Assembly (NCBI GenBank): GCA_015057115.1
Contig: SVEZ01000004.1
Location: 124,001 to 188,000, forward strand
DNA from: Lachnospiraceae bacterium
GTDB lineage: Bacteria; Bacillota; Clostridia; Lachnospirales; Lachnospiraceae
Length of the DNA: 64,000 nt
Reading direction: 5' to 3'
Under the pieces are notes generated by a model that was given only the letters and a program-made list of their open reading frames with translations, made no database searches and was not told where the DNA came from. The translations under genes were made by a program, and so were the position numbers. Positions 26,181 to 35,356 of this stretch are shown here, in pieces; within the stretch, counting starts at the first letter, position 1, and the number at the start of each line of letters is the position of its first letter.

Positions 26181-28028
26181 TTATTCCGCCTGCGGACATT
26201 CGTGGTTAATGTTTTTGAACTTCTCCACATCTTTTTGTATTCGAGACATTCCTTTATAATCTCGAATCATTTCGGCAACTGCCTCTAACCAGGATAGCAT
26301 TTCTATATCTGCTGTCCTGGTTTCCATAAACTCACATTCCCACTTTGCCACCAAAAATGCTTCTACCCCATAAATATCCTGCGTCTGCTTAGCCAATTCC
26401 ATCATCATTTTACATATTTCAATCGCCTTTTTATAATCCCCTTTTCTTTTATAAAACGATTGGACATTTTTCATCAAAAGATGTAACGCCGGATAGTAAT
26501 TCATCTCCTGAAAGGTCTCAATCTTCTCGTTACAGAAATCCTCAAACACCTTTATCAAGCGCATCATTTCCTCACATTCAAGATCCAATCCTTGCATGTA
26601 ACTGCTCAAATATTGAATCTCCGCATAACTTAAGTAGTTAACACCATTCTCATATATGTGTTGCAAAGAAAAACACTCTTCAATAATACTTCGAACTTCT
26701 GCCAAATACTCAGTCTGCGAAAGTTCTTTACGATAATACATCAGCCAGAGTCTATGCCATCTTACTTCTCGCAAATTGTACCACATATCTGCATCAAACC
26801 TTTCTTCCAATTCCCGAAGAATTTTTAATGACACCTCTTCGCTTCCATGTATTTCAGAATTGATGAGTTCATTCATTAGCCGTTTTTCCTCTGGGCTTTG
26901 AATCCAAAATGCCTGCCGTATATATACGTGCGGCAATTTCATATGAGAAAGCATTTTTCTTGCAGTTTCTACTTGCGGATTATGACGCCTTCCACTTCTT
27001 TTTGTAATATTTCGGATTGTCCGTATATCCACATCGATTGCCTCCGCCATCTGAGCATTACCGATATTCATTCTCGCCATACAATCTGCTAAGACATCGC
27101 AAATACAATTGACATTGCGAATCATATATAATCTGTAATTAATTTCCAAAATATTTGTAACCTCTATATAAGAAAACAATTGCAGTATTGAACGTTCCCA
27201 TTTTTCATTTTCAAAAAGTTGTTCGCTATAACCAGTCACTACGTGCTGTAATCTTCTTAAAATCTTGGTTCGCAAACTCAATATTTCCTTCATCCCACTT
27301 AGACATTTCTTTTCTGTCACACACTCTAGAGCTTCCGTTACTAATTTATATACTTTAATAAGAAATTCATCAGACCATTGCTCTATAGGGTTTGAATTTT
27401 CCACCGCATTACAATATCGAATAACTGCCTTAGGATATATATACCCTTTCTGCACTGTATCAAAGCAGCCATTTTGAATATACATTACGACATCCCACAA
27501 TGCCTCATCATTTTGCTCATTCGAATAGTATAACCAGTCCAACAACATATCCACTTCCTGCGGTGCAAGAAATAGAAAACGATATGTACCGTCTTCATAG
27601 TTCGGCACCGTACAACGGAGTGCTTTTTCTATCAAGTCTGCTATAATTGAATTTTTTTCTCCCTCTAAAATGGCTATAAATGATCTCATTCGTAGCACAT
27701 ACTGAAGTTGTAGCGGTTCCGTTCTATAATTTTCTTCAAATTCTCGCAAGGACTCTCTTGCCTTATCAAAATGATTACGCATGATTTCATAAAGAATCTC
27801 CATACGGTCTTTCCAACAAGAATATGTTTCCAATTTCATCATAAACTGCATTGTGTCAGTCGAACATCCCGCGCGCTCAAACAAACGATTTTCAACAAAA
27901 ACATCTAACTCTCTTTGCCCCGCTTCATAATTACGAAATTGACTATCCGAGCATAATCCTTTGCACAATGTAGCAGCAGGTACATTTAATTTTGCATGGA
28001 GTTTTCCCATATACTGTCCCATACCCAT
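26181..28028 (-). CDS. RRNPP-like TPR regulator with HTH-like N-terminus
   Basis: The start at ATG 28028 has GGAGG at 9 bases; the longer frame uses a TTG at 28034. The 615-residue protein begins with an XRE-like segment (residues about 1-45: MGQYMGKLHAKLNVPAATL...LCSDSQFRNYEAGQREL), as in PlcR/Rgg/NprR regulators. A long alpha-helical region with TPR-like pairs follows. A second possible HTH lies at about residues 310-355 (AQMAEAIDVDIRTIRNITKRSG), an unusual feature. C-terminal repeats such as YKKAIEICKMMMELAKQ fit peptide-binding TPRs. The gene is transcribed from its own promoter with a TGCAAAAG operator, and is convergent with the peptide gene. It probably senses that peptide and controls the divergent units. 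Confidence 0.7.
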   Translation of the reverse strand: MGMGQYMGKLHAKLNVPAATLCKGLCSDSQFRNYEAGQRELDVFVENRLFERAGCSTDTMQFMMKLETYSCWKDRMEILYEIMRNHFDKARESLREFEENYRTEPLQLQYVLRMRSFIAILEGEKNSIIADLIEKALRCTVPNYEDGTYRFLFLAPQEVDMLLDWLYYSNEQNDEALWDVVMYIQNGCFDTVQKGYIYPKAVIRYCNAVENSNPIEQWSDEFLIKVYKLVTEALECVTEKKCLSGMKEILSLRTKILRRLQHVVTGYSEQLFENEKWERSILQLFSYIEVTNILEINYRLYMIRNVNCICDVLADCMARMNIGNAQMAEAIDVDIRTIRNITKRSGRRHNPQVETARKMLSHMKLPHVYIRQAFWIQSPEEKRLMNELINSEIHGSEEVSLKILRELEERFDADMWYNLREVRWHRLWLMYYRKELSQTEYLAEVRSIIEECFSLQHIYENGVNYLSYAEIQYLSSYMQGLDLECEEMMRLIKVFEDFCNEKIETFQEMNYYPALHLLMKNVQSFYKRKGDYKKAIEICKMMMELAKQTQDIYGVEAFLVAKWECEFMETRTADIEMLSWLEAVAEMIRDYKGMSRIQKDVEKFKNINHECPQAE

Positions 28029-28069
28029 AAGCAATCGCCTCCATAAACCATGTAATTCTTCCTATACTC

Positions 28070-28110
28070 AGTTTATCATTTCTTCATTGTTTTCTCAATC
28101 TTTTGCATAA
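28070..28110 (-). promoter_or_regulatory. Promoter and operator of the RRNPP-like regulator
   Basis: On the minus strand TTGAGA (28093-28098), a 17-base spacer and TAAACT (28070-28075) form a promoter. Overlapping its -35 and just upstream is TTATGCAAAAGATTG (28096-28110), matching the core of the operator halves at 25911-25972 (ATGCAAAAGATGA). This links the regulator to the peptide and secreted-protein genes. Confidence 0.6.
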
Positions 28111-28128
28111 TCCGGCGTGTATAAAACA

Positions 28129-28266
28129 GTGGGGCAGACCACAACCGGAGGACTTTTCAAGGCGTCGGTACTTAGCAAGGGCAGGTGGATTTTTCCACCT
28201 GCCCTTGGTTATGTACCGTTACGTCTTGTCAGAGCGAAAGCGCTCCTCCGGTGTGGGCTGTCCCAC
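28129..28266 (-). repeat. Structured palindromic element, copy B
   Basis: This is copy B of the element at 5636-5771, on the opposite strand, just after the etfA stop codon. The outer stem GTGGGGCAG/CTGTCCCAC (28129-28137 and 28258-28266) is continued by CGGAGGA/TCCTCCG-type pairs. The core flanks CGTAACGGTACATAACC and GCTAAGTACCGACGCCT are read on the minus strand (28207-28223 and 28160-28176). The central hairpin (28177-28206) is a near-perfect 14-base stem with a short A/T loop, with no similarity to the central hairpin of copy A. It could act as the 3' end of the butyrate operon. Confidence 0.65.
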
Positions 28267-28285
28267 TCCTGTCATACACAACGAA

Positions 28286-29323
28286 TTATGCCAACTCTTC
28301 CTTCAACGCCTGTGTCAGCGCCGGCACAATCTTCTTTAAATCTCCAACGATACCGTAGTCAGCAACTTCGAAGATTGGTGCATCCTCATCCTTATTAATA
28401 GCGATGATGATGTCGGACTCTTCCATACCCGCTACGTGCTGAATTGCTCCGGAAATACCGATTGCAAAGTATACGTTTGGACGAACGGTTTTACCCGTCT
28501 GTCCTACCTGGTAATCCTGCGGTAACCAGCCGTTTTCTACAACGGCACGGGAGCAGCTTACCATTCCGCCAAGTACGTTTGCCAATTCTTCTAACATCTT
28601 GAAGTTTTCCGGTGATCCAACTCCACGTCCGCCGGATACTAAAATCTTAGCGTCCATGATGTTCTTAACGGATTTCGCCTGCTTAATAACATTGATAATC
28701 TCAACATATTTGTTGTTCTTGGTAAATCCAGGATTGTAATTAATTACCTCTGCTTTTGCGCCCTTCTTCGGCTCAAGCTTCTGCATAACACCCGGACGAA
28801 CGGTTGCCATCTGCGGACGATTATCCGGACATGCAATGGTTGCAATGGTGTTTCCACCAAATGCAGGACGGGTCATCAATAACTGGTTATGTTTCTGCTC
28901 GCCATTTTCAGGTGGATTCAATGGGAAGTCACCAATCTCAAGAGAGGTACAGTCTGCTGTCAGACCGGTTTTTACTCTTGCAGATACGGTTGGTCCCAAA
29001 TCTCTTCCGATAGCGGTTGCACCAACCAACATGATATCCGGTTTGTACTCGTTGATTACGGATGCCAATGCGTGTGCGTATGGCTCGGTACGATAGGTTT
29101 CCAGTTCAGGGTCATCTACTACGATTACTCTGTCTGCACCGTACTCAGCCAATCCGTCAACCAAGCCGCTAACATTATGTCCAAGAAGGACTGCTGTAAC
29201 TTCTGTATTTAAATCTTTTGCAAGGTCTTTTGCCTTACCGATTAATTCATAAGCAATGCTGCTCATCACATTATCTACCTGCTGTGCGTAGATAAATACT
29301 CCTTTATACTGTTCCAAACCCAT
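28286..29323 (-). CDS. etfA: Electron transfer flavoprotein alpha subunit
   Basis: The start is ATG 29323 with AGAGGTG upstream; a GTG three codons earlier overlaps that site. The 345-residue protein has the N-terminal alpha/beta domain (MGLEQYKGVFIYAQQ) and the FAD-binding C-terminal signature (KTVRPNVYFAIGISGAIQHVAGMEESDIIIAINKDEDAPIF). Together with EtfB it carries electrons for Bcd. In Clostridia the Bcd-EtfAB complex couples crotonyl-CoA reduction to ferredoxin reduction by electron bifurcation. It is the last gene of the butyrate operon. Confidence 0.95.
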   Translation of the reverse strand: MGLEQYKGVFIYAQQVDNVMSSIAYELIGKAKDLAKDLNTEVTAVLLGHNVSGLVDGLAEYGADRVIVVDDPELETYRTEPYAHALASVINEYKPDIMLVGATAIGRDLGPTVSARVKTGLTADCTSLEIGDFPLNPPENGEQKHNQLLMTRPAFGGNTIATIACPDNRPQMATVRPGVMQKLEPKKGAKAEVINYNPGFTKNNKYVEIINVIKQAKSVKNIMDAKILVSGGRGVGSPENFKMLEELANVLGGMVSCSRAVVENGWLPQDYQVGQTGKTVRPNVYFAIGISGAIQHVAGMEESDIIIAINKDEDAPIFEVADYGIVGDLKKIVPALTQALKEELA

Positions 29324-29344
29324 GATTGTCACCTCTTTCCTTCC

Positions 29345-30130
29345 TTATATAACATGCTTCTCTTTGAGTTTGCCCATGATATAAGCTACAGACTCTGTAG
29401 GATCTAAGGTCACCTTTTCACCGGCACCTTTACGTACCTTATCAGAAGCCTTTGCAATCTTTGTCGGGGAACCTGCAAGACCGATATCGGAATCGCTTAA
29501 GTCTTTCAGGTCTTTTCTTCCCCAAACGGTAATTTCTTTTTCATCATACGCATCAAAGATTCCGCCCGGTGTCATATAACGAGGAACATTGAGTTCGGAA
29601 AGTGCTGTAACAAGACATGGCATCTTTGCTTTTAACTCATGGTATCTGTCTTCGTACTGTCTCTTAACGATTACATAGTCGCCTTCTACCTTTAAATCTT
29701 CTGCATAGGAAATTACAGGAATTCCCAAATGCTCTGCAATCTGTGGTCCTACCTGCGCGGTATCGCCGTCGATTGCCTGACGTCCGGTAATAATTAAATC
29801 GTAATCAATATTTCTTAATGCACCTGCGATGGTAGAAGAGGTTGCCCATGTATCTGCACCGCCCAGTACACGATCGGTTACTAAAATTGCTTTATCAGCG
29901 CCCATTGCCATTGCCTCACGAAGTACATCTTCTGCCTTCGGAAGTCCCATGGTAACAACAGTTACTTCTGCGCCGGTTTCATCTTTAATTCTAAGAGCTG
30001 CCTCTAAGCCAGCCTTGTCGTCCGGGTTCATAATGGCAAGCATTGCTGCTCTGTCAAGTGTACCGTCCGGATTGAATTTAACGCCGCCCTTGGTATCAGG
30101 CACCTGTTTTATACATACAACGATTTTCAC
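29345..30130 (-). CDS. etfB: Electron transfer flavoprotein beta subunit
   Basis: The start is chosen as the GTG at 30130 (MKIVVCIKQVPDTKGG), with AAGGAG 11 bases upstream; the alternative GTG at 30142 overlaps the ribosome-binding site. The protein is 261 residues, the usual size for EtfB. It has the conserved start, VVTMGLPKAEDVLREAMAMGADKAILVTD and the ETF-beta signature region VKRQYEDRYHELKAKMPCLVTALSELNVPRYM. Partner of EtfA and Bcd; binds FAD and serves as the bifurcating site in related complexes. Confidence 0.93.
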   Translation of the reverse strand: MKIVVCIKQVPDTKGGVKFNPDGTLDRAAMLAIMNPDDKAGLEAALRIKDETGAEVTVVTMGLPKAEDVLREAMAMGADKAILVTDRVLGGADTWATSSTIAGALRNIDYDLIITGRQAIDGDTAQVGPQIAEHLGIPVISYAEDLKVEGDYVIVKRQYEDRYHELKAKMPCLVTALSELNVPRYMTPGGIFDAYDEKEITVWGRKDLKDLSDSDIGLAGSPTKIAKASDKVRKGAGEKVTLDPTESVAYIMGKLKEKHVI

Positions 30131-30153
30131 GGTATTCTTCACTCCTTATATAA

Positions 30154-31308
30154 TTATTTCAGTAATGCACCAGAGATAACCATTCTCTGAACCTCTGATG
30201 TTCCTTCATAAATCTCTGTGATCTTCGCATCACGCATCATACGCTCTACGTCATATTCACGGATATATCCATATCCGCCGAAGAGCTGTACTACCTGGGT
30301 AGTAACTGCCATAGCGGTTTCAGCAGCAAATAATTTTGCTTTTGCAGCCTCTACGGAATATACCTTCTGGGTAGCCTTTGCCATTGCAGCCTTGTAAACC
30401 AGCCATTTTGCAGCTTCAATTCTGGTAGCCATATCAGCCAGCTTAAACTGGGTATTCTGCTGCTGCGCGATGGAACGTCCGAACTGCTTTCTTTCCTTGG
30501 TGTAAGCGATAGCACGATCTAACGCACCCTCTGCAATACCAAGTGCCTGAGCAGCGATACCGATACGTCCGCCGTCTAATGTATGCATCGCGATTGGGAA
30601 GCCCTTTCCTTCCGGTCCTAAAATGTTCTCCTTCGGAATTCTGCAATCCTCGAAAATTAACTCGTAGGTGGAAGATCCACGGATACCCATCTTCTTTTCC
30701 TTGGTTCCGAAAGAGAAACCAGGAGAATTCTTATCTACGATAAATGCAGAGAAGTTCTTTTTCTTACGTCCCTTCTTATCTTCTGTTACGCTGGTGATTG
30801 CGATTACGATGTAAACATCTGCAACCTTACCGTTGGTGATGAAGCACTTGGAGCCGTTTAATACCCACTCATCTCCATCAAGAACCGCTTTCGTCTGCGC
30901 ACCCTGTGCATCCGTACCTGCTCCCGGCTCTGTTAAGGCAAAAGCGCCTAACTTTTCTCCTGTTGCAAGAGGACGAACATATTTCTGTTTCTGCTCTTCG
31001 GTTCCGTATGTCATAATCGGATCGATACATAATGAGGTGTGTGCAGAAACGATAACGCCGGTGGTTCCGCAAACCTTGGAAAGTTCCTCTACGCACATAA
31101 CGTAGGTCAAAGGATCACATCCCTGTCCGCCATACTCCTTTGGTACCGGAATACCCATAAAACCGGCTTTTCCCATTTTATTTACGGTTTCCTGTGGAAA
31201 CTGCTCTGTTTCATCTACTTCCTGAGCCAACGGTTTTACTTCTGTTTCAGCAAATTCCTGGAACAGACTCCGGGCCAGTTCATGTTTTTTATCTAAAGAA
31301 AAATCCAT
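30154..31308 (-). CDS. bcd: Butyryl-CoA dehydrogenase
   Basis: The 384-residue acyl-CoA dehydrogenase has [12 protein letters not shown] (FAD/substrate loop), [23 protein letters not shown] and the catalytic Glu in [18 protein letters not shown]. It reduces crotonyl-CoA to butyryl-CoA. It lies 23 bases before etfB in the order bcd-etfB-etfA, the usual clostridial arrangement, which supports its role as the bifurcating Bcd rather than a fatty-acid-oxidation enzyme. Confidence 0.95.
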   Translation of the reverse strand: MDFSLDKKHELARSLFQEFAETEVKPLAQEVDETEQFPQETVNKMGKAGFMGIPVPKEYGGQGCDPLTYVMCVEELSKVCGTTGVIVSAHTSLCIDPIMTYGTEEQKQKYVRPLATGEKLGAFALTEPGAGTDAQGAQTKAVLDGDEWVLNGSKCFITNGKVADVYIVIAITSVTEDKKGRKKKNFSAFIVDKNSPGFSFGTKEKKMGIRGSSTYELIFEDCRIPKENILGPEGKGFPIAMHTLDGGRIGIAAQALGIAEGALDRAIAYTKERKQFGRSIAQQQNTQFKLADMATRIEAAKWLVYKAAMAKATQKVYSVEAAKAKLFAAETAMAVTTQVVQLFGGYGYIREYDVERMMRDAKITEIYEGTSEVQRMVISGALLK

Positions 31309-31335
31309 GATATCAATTCCTCCATTTACAATAAA

Positions 31336-32208
31336 TTATTCTGCATCCATCGGGGTCTTGGTGCGGTCTGCATTGTAGATATAGAATCCTTTTCCGCTCT
31401 TAACACCAAGGTTTCCGCCACGAACCAGCTTACGAAGAAGCGGACATGCACGATATTTGCTGTCGCCGGTCTCGTTGTATAAAACGTCCATAATAGCAAG
31501 ACAGATATCAAGACCGATAAAGTCACCTAACTCAAGTGGTCCCATTGGATGGTTAGCGCCTAATTTCATAGCGGTATCAATACCTTCTACGTTAGAAACA
31601 CCTTCCATCTTAATGAATGCTGCTTCATTGATAAGTGGAATTAAGATACGGTTTACAACAAAACCTGCTGCCTCGTTAACCTGCACCGGATTCTTACCGA
31701 TTGCTTCTGCAATTTCTTTAATCTTATCAACGGTCTCAGCCGGTGTATTAACGCCTGCAATAACCTCAACCAGTTTCATACGATCTGCCGGATTGAAGAA
31801 ATGCATACCAATCATCGGACGGCTTAATCCGTTTCCGATTTCAGTGATGGAAAGGGAAGAAGTGTTGGATGCAAAGATACAATCCGGTTTTGCGATTTTG
31901 TCTAATTCTTCAAAGGTTTTTTTCTTAACTTCCATGTTTTCAAAAGCAGCTTCTACGATAAGATCGCAGTCCTTGCATAAATCTTCTTTTACTCCAGGAG
32001 TAATGCTCTTTAAGATATCATCAACCTTAGCCTGCTCCATTTTGCCTTTTTCGACTAATTTAGCGTAACCTTTAGCGATTTTATCTTTTCCGCCTTCAGC
32101 CCATTCCTGCTTAATGTCGCAAAGACATACTTCATAACCGTCTACCATTGCAAATGCTTTTGCAATACCCTGTCCCATGGTACCTGCACCAATAACTCCA
32201 ACTTTCAT
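31336..32208 (-). CDS. hbd: 3-hydroxybutyryl-CoA dehydrogenase
   Basis: The start is the second ATG (32208), 8 bases from AGGAGG; the first ATG two codons earlier almost abuts the site. The 290-residue protein has the Rossmann signature VGVIGAGTMGQGIAKAFA, catalytic Ser/His region SNTSSLSITEIG and GMHFFNPADRMKLVEVI, and the C-terminal domain with NHPMGPLELGDFIGLD. It interconverts acetoacetyl-CoA and 3-hydroxybutyryl-CoA with NAD(P)H. Same operon as crt and bcd. Confidence 0.95.
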   Translation of the reverse strand: MKVGVIGAGTMGQGIAKAFAMVDGYEVCLCDIKQEWAEGGKDKIAKGYAKLVEKGKMEQAKVDDILKSITPGVKEDLCKDCDLIVEAAFENMEVKKKTFEELDKIAKPDCIFASNTSSLSITEIGNGLSRPMIGMHFFNPADRMKLVEVIAGVNTPAETVDKIKEIAEAIGKNPVQVNEAAGFVVNRILIPLINEAAFIKMEGVSNVEGIDTAMKLGANHPMGPLELGDFIGLDICLAIMDVLYNETGDSKYRACPLLRKLVRGGNLGVKSGKGFYIYNADRTKTPMDAE

Positions 32209-32226
32209 TTTCATGCCTCCTGATTT

Positions 32227-33021
32227 TTATTTATTCTTAAACGGAACTACTTTTAATTTCTTTTCTTTGTCCTTCTCTAAGAAGTTTGCCATTCCGGCTC
32301 TCTGATCTTCGGTTTCGAAGCATGCGCCGAACAACTTCTCTTCGATTACGATAGCCTTATCCATATCTACCTGAAGGCCTTCGTTCATGGCTTTCTTACA
32401 GTTACGAACGGCAATCGGTGCCTGAGCTGCAATACCGGAAGCCATCTTGTTAGCTGCTGCCAAAAGATCTTCGATTGTATCATATACTGCATTTACAAGA
32501 CCGATTCTGTATGCTTCGTCTGCCTTAATGTTACGTCCGCCGTAAACCATTTCTTTTGCCTTACCAACGCCGATTACTCTGGCAAGTCTCTGGGTTCCGC
32601 CGAATCCCGGAGTAATTCCAAGACCAACTTCCGGCTGTCCAAACATTGCGTTTGCGGAGCAGATGCGGATGTCACAGCTCATGGCAAGTTCATTACCGCC
32701 ACCTAACGCAAAACCGTTTACTGCTGCGATGACAGGAATCGGGAAGGTTTCAATCTTACGGAAGATATCGTTTCCGTATTTACCAAACTTCTCGCCTTCT
32801 GCCTTGGTCATGGTGCTCATAGCTCCAATATCCGCGCCGGCTACGAAGGATTTTTCTCCCGCACCTGTTACGATGACACAACGGATTTCCTCTAAATCAA
32901 TGCCGTCAAAAGTTGCTTCTAAATCCCGTAAAACGTCTTCGTTTAATGCGTTTAACGCTTCCGGTCTGTTAATGGTAACGGTAGCCACATGGCCGTTTAC
33001 CTCATAATTTACAAATCCCAT
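32227..33021 (-). CDS. crt: 3-hydroxybutyryl-CoA dehydratase (crotonase)
   Basis: The 264-residue enoyl-CoA hydratase-family protein has the oxyanion-hole region GGNELAMSCDIRI and the glutamate-bearing FGQPEVGLGITPGFGGTQRLARVIG. It dehydrates 3-hydroxybutyryl-CoA to crotonyl-CoA. AAAGGAG lies before the ATG and the gene is between thl and hbd. Confidence 0.95.
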   Translation of the reverse strand: MGFVNYEVNGHVATVTINRPEALNALNEDVLRDLEATFDGIDLEEIRCVIVTGAGEKSFVAGADIGAMSTMTKAEGEKFGKYGNDIFRKIETFPIPVIAAVNGFALGGGNELAMSCDIRICSANAMFGQPEVGLGITPGFGGTQRLARVIGVGKAKEMVYGGRNIKADEAYRIGLVNAVYDTIEDLLAAANKMASGIAAQAPIAVRNCKKAMNEGLQVDMDKAIVIEEKLFGACFETEDQRAGMANFLEKDKEKKLKVVPFKNK

Positions 33022-33043
33022 GATTCTACTATCTCCTTTTACC

Positions 33044-34240
33044 TTAATATTTCTCTACTACAGTTGCGCAGCCCATTCCACCGCCGATACACAAGGTTGC
33101 AAGACCTCTCTTGTACTCAGGGTTCTTCTGCATTTCGTAAAGTAAGGTTACTAAGATACGTGTTCCGGATGCTCCTACCGGATGTCCTAAAGCGATAGCA
33201 CCACCGTTTGGATTTAACTTCTTCATATCGAATCCAAGATCTTTTCCTACTGCTACTGACTGTGCTGCAAACGCTTCGTTTGCTTCGTATACATCAAAAT
33301 CATCAATGGTAAGACCGGTCTTAGCCATAACCTTCTTGGTTGCTGCAACAGGTCCAACACCCATGATTGTTGGGTCTACACCTGCCAATGCGCCTGCAAC
33401 CCAGGTAGCCATTGGCTTAACGCCAAGCTCTTTTGCCTTCTCTTCGCTCATTACAACAACGGCTGCTGCACCATCATTGATTCCGGAAGCGTTACCTGCT
33501 GTAACATATCCGTCCTTGTTAATTGGGCGAAGCTTTGCAAGTCCTTCGATGGTTGTTCCCGGTCTTGGGCCTTCATCTGTATCAAAAATAACGGTTTCTT
33601 TCTTCTTCTTGATTTCAACCGGAACGATTTCATCCTTGAATGCTCCGCTTTCCATAGCCTTGCAAGCCTTCTGCTGGCTGTTTAATGCGAACTCATCCAG
33701 TTCTTCTCTGGTTAAGTGCCACTGCTCTGCTACATTGTCTGCGGTGGTAATCATGTGATAATCATTGAATGCTTCCCAAAGAGCATCTTTTACCATAGTA
33801 TCCACCAATGCGCCCTGACTCTGGCTCGGCCATGTCATTCTATATCCGTAACGTCCCTGCGGAAGTGCAAACGGTGCCATGGACATGTTCTCCATACCAC
33901 CTGCAACAACAACATCTGCATCTCCTGCAAGAATCATCTGTGCTGCCTGGTTAACAGTGTTTAATCCGGAACCGCAAACAACGTTGGTTGTAACTGCCGG
34001 TGTTTCAATCGGAATACCAGCCTTGATAGATGCCTGTCTGGCAACGTTCTGTCCCTGTCCTGCCTGAATTACGCAGCCCATATATACATGTTCAACGTCT
34101 TCCGGTTTGATTCCGGCACGTTTTACAGCTTCCTTAATAACGATTGCTCCCAATTCGGTTACCGGTGTTGTGCTTAATGCGCCGCCCATTGTTCCAATGG
34201 CTGTACGGCACGCACTTGCGATTACGACTTTCTTCTCCAT
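33044..34240 (-). CDS. thl: Acetyl-CoA acetyltransferase (thiolase)
   Basis: The 398-residue thiolase has the acyl-accepting Cys89 in [14 protein letters not shown], the His region [20 protein letters not shown] and the second catalytic Cys in [14 protein letters not shown]. It condenses two acetyl-CoA to acetoacetyl-CoA, the first step of butyrate formation. It is the first gene of the operon, with AGGAGG 8 bases before the ATG. The terminal enzymes for butyrate release (CoA-transferase or phosphotransbutyrylase/kinase) are not in the window. Confidence 0.95.
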   Translation of the reverse strand: MEKKVVIASACRTAIGTMGGALSTTPVTELGAIVIKEAVKRAGIKPEDVEHVYMGCVIQAGQGQNVARQASIKAGIPIETPAVTTNVVCGSGLNTVNQAAQMILAGDADVVVAGGMENMSMAPFALPQGRYGYRMTWPSQSQGALVDTMVKDALWEAFNDYHMITTADNVAEQWHLTREELDEFALNSQQKACKAMESGAFKDEIVPVEIKKKKETVIFDTDEGPRPGTTIEGLAKLRPINKDGYVTAGNASGINDGAAAVVVMSEEKAKELGVKPMATWVAGALAGVDPTIMGVGPVAATKKVMAKTGLTIDDFDVYEANEAFAAQSVAVGKDLGFDMKKLNPNGGAIALGHPVGASGTRILVTLLYEMQKNPEYKRGLATLCIGGGMGCATVVEKY

Positions 34241-34343
34241 AGTAAAGTCCTCCTTTTGATAATTATTTATTGCTGTAACTCCGGGTTCTGCCAGTAATAA
34301 CTGTCCTCTTACGATATTTTTTTATCATAGTCCCCATAGAATT

Positions 34344-34372
34344 ATTATATTATATGGTTTTCAAAATAACAA
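34344..34372 (-). promoter_or_regulatory. Promoter of the butyrate operon
   Basis: On the minus strand TTGTTA (-35, plus 34367-34372), 17 bases, and TATAAT (-10, plus 34344-34349) leave a leader of about 97 bases before thl. A half-match to the Rex consensus TTGTTA-N6-TAACAA overlaps the -35 (second half AAACCA, 4 of 6). Confidence 0.75.
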
Positions 34373-34417
34373 TAGATTTTAAAAATAGTTTGTGTATTAA
34401 AATTGTTTTCTGTATAC

Positions 34418-34450
34418 AAAAACAGACTCCCCAATCGGAAAGCCTGTTTT
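34418..34450 (-). terminator. Terminator of the iron-type ABC operon
   Basis: On the minus strand AAAACAGGCTTTCC pairs with GGGGAGTCTGTTTTT (G-U pairs included) around a GATT loop, and the stem runs straight into a T run. It follows the ATPase gene at 34556 and precedes the thl promoter. Confidence 0.8.
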
Positions 34451-34555
34451 CTACGCTTTTGTTTCTGTTATCTGATTATTGATATATTTTAAAAAATTTT
34501 GTAAACATCTTTCATTGCAGAAAATTCACATTTTTTACCTTCCCAGCAATTTTCA

Positions 34556-35356
34556 TCACTGTTTTTTCAAAAATTGTTCTGCTGGCTGCGTCATGGTTTG
34601 AATATAATTCAACACGTTAAAATCATATGCCTGCGTCAAAAGATCTTCTTGAAGTATAGTTTCTTTTCCATCCTTTGCCAAAATCTGCCCCTGTTTCATC
34701 AAAATCAACTCATCTGCAAGCGCCAGTGCCAACGGAATATCATGAAACACTCCTATAAGGGTATGTCCCGGTTTTTGAGACCATTCCCGCAAATATTCGG
34801 AAAGTTCTGCCTGAACTTTTAAATCCAAATGATTTGTAGGTTCATCCAGTATTAAAACCGGTGTCTGCTGGGCTAATGTCCTTGCCAGAAACGCTCTTTG
34901 CAGTTCCCCTCCGGACAGGGTATTTAATTGGCGTTTTGCCAAATCTTTTAAGCCCACTGCCTCCAGACTTTCCGCCACTACTTCACAATCCTCTTTTGTG
35001 GGGCGTCCAAGCAGCCCCTCTTGATAGATGTACCTTCCCATCATTACGGTTTCTTCCACGGAATAGGAAAAATACACCTGGGAAAGCTGGGTCATTACCG
35101 CCACCTTTTGGGCAATTTTCTCCCTCCTCAGTTTCTGTAATGGCTGTCCATCCAAAAGTACCTCTCCGCTATAAGGCACCATCCCGGTTATTGCCCGGAG
35201 CAGCGTGGTTTTTCCCGAGCCGTTACTGCCAAGAATACATATATTTTGTCCCGATTCAACGGTAAAGGACACTCCCTTCACAGCCTCTTTTTCTTCTATT
35301 CCCAAATCTCGTCGGTCATAGGCTGCATGAAGATTCTTACATTCGATTATCCACAT
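34556..35356 (-). CDS. ABC transporter ATPase, iron-siderophore/heme/cobalamin type
   Basis: The start is ATG 35356 (MWIIECKNLHAAYDRRDLGI), with GGGGGAT at 6 bases; the longer frame from 35605 runs antisense to the permease frame and was rejected. The 266-residue ATPase has LGSNGSGKTTLLRAI, the signature LSGGELQRAFLARTL and Walker B VLILDEPTNHLDLK. It is of the FepC/BtuD/FhuC class. It overlaps the permease gene by 10 bases, so translation is coupled. Confidence 0.9.
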   Translation of the reverse strand: MWIIECKNLHAAYDRRDLGIEEKEAVKGVSFTVESGQNICILGSNGSGKTTLLRAITGMVPYSGEVLLDGQPLQKLRREKIAQKVAVMTQLSQVYFSYSVEETVMMGRYIYQEGLLGRPTKEDCEVVAESLEAVGLKDLAKRQLNTLSGGELQRAFLARTLAQQTPVLILDEPTNHLDLKVQAELSEYLREWSQKPGHTLIGVFHDIPLALALADELILMKQGQILAKDGKETILQEDLLTQAYDFNVLNYIQTMTQPAEQFLKKQ

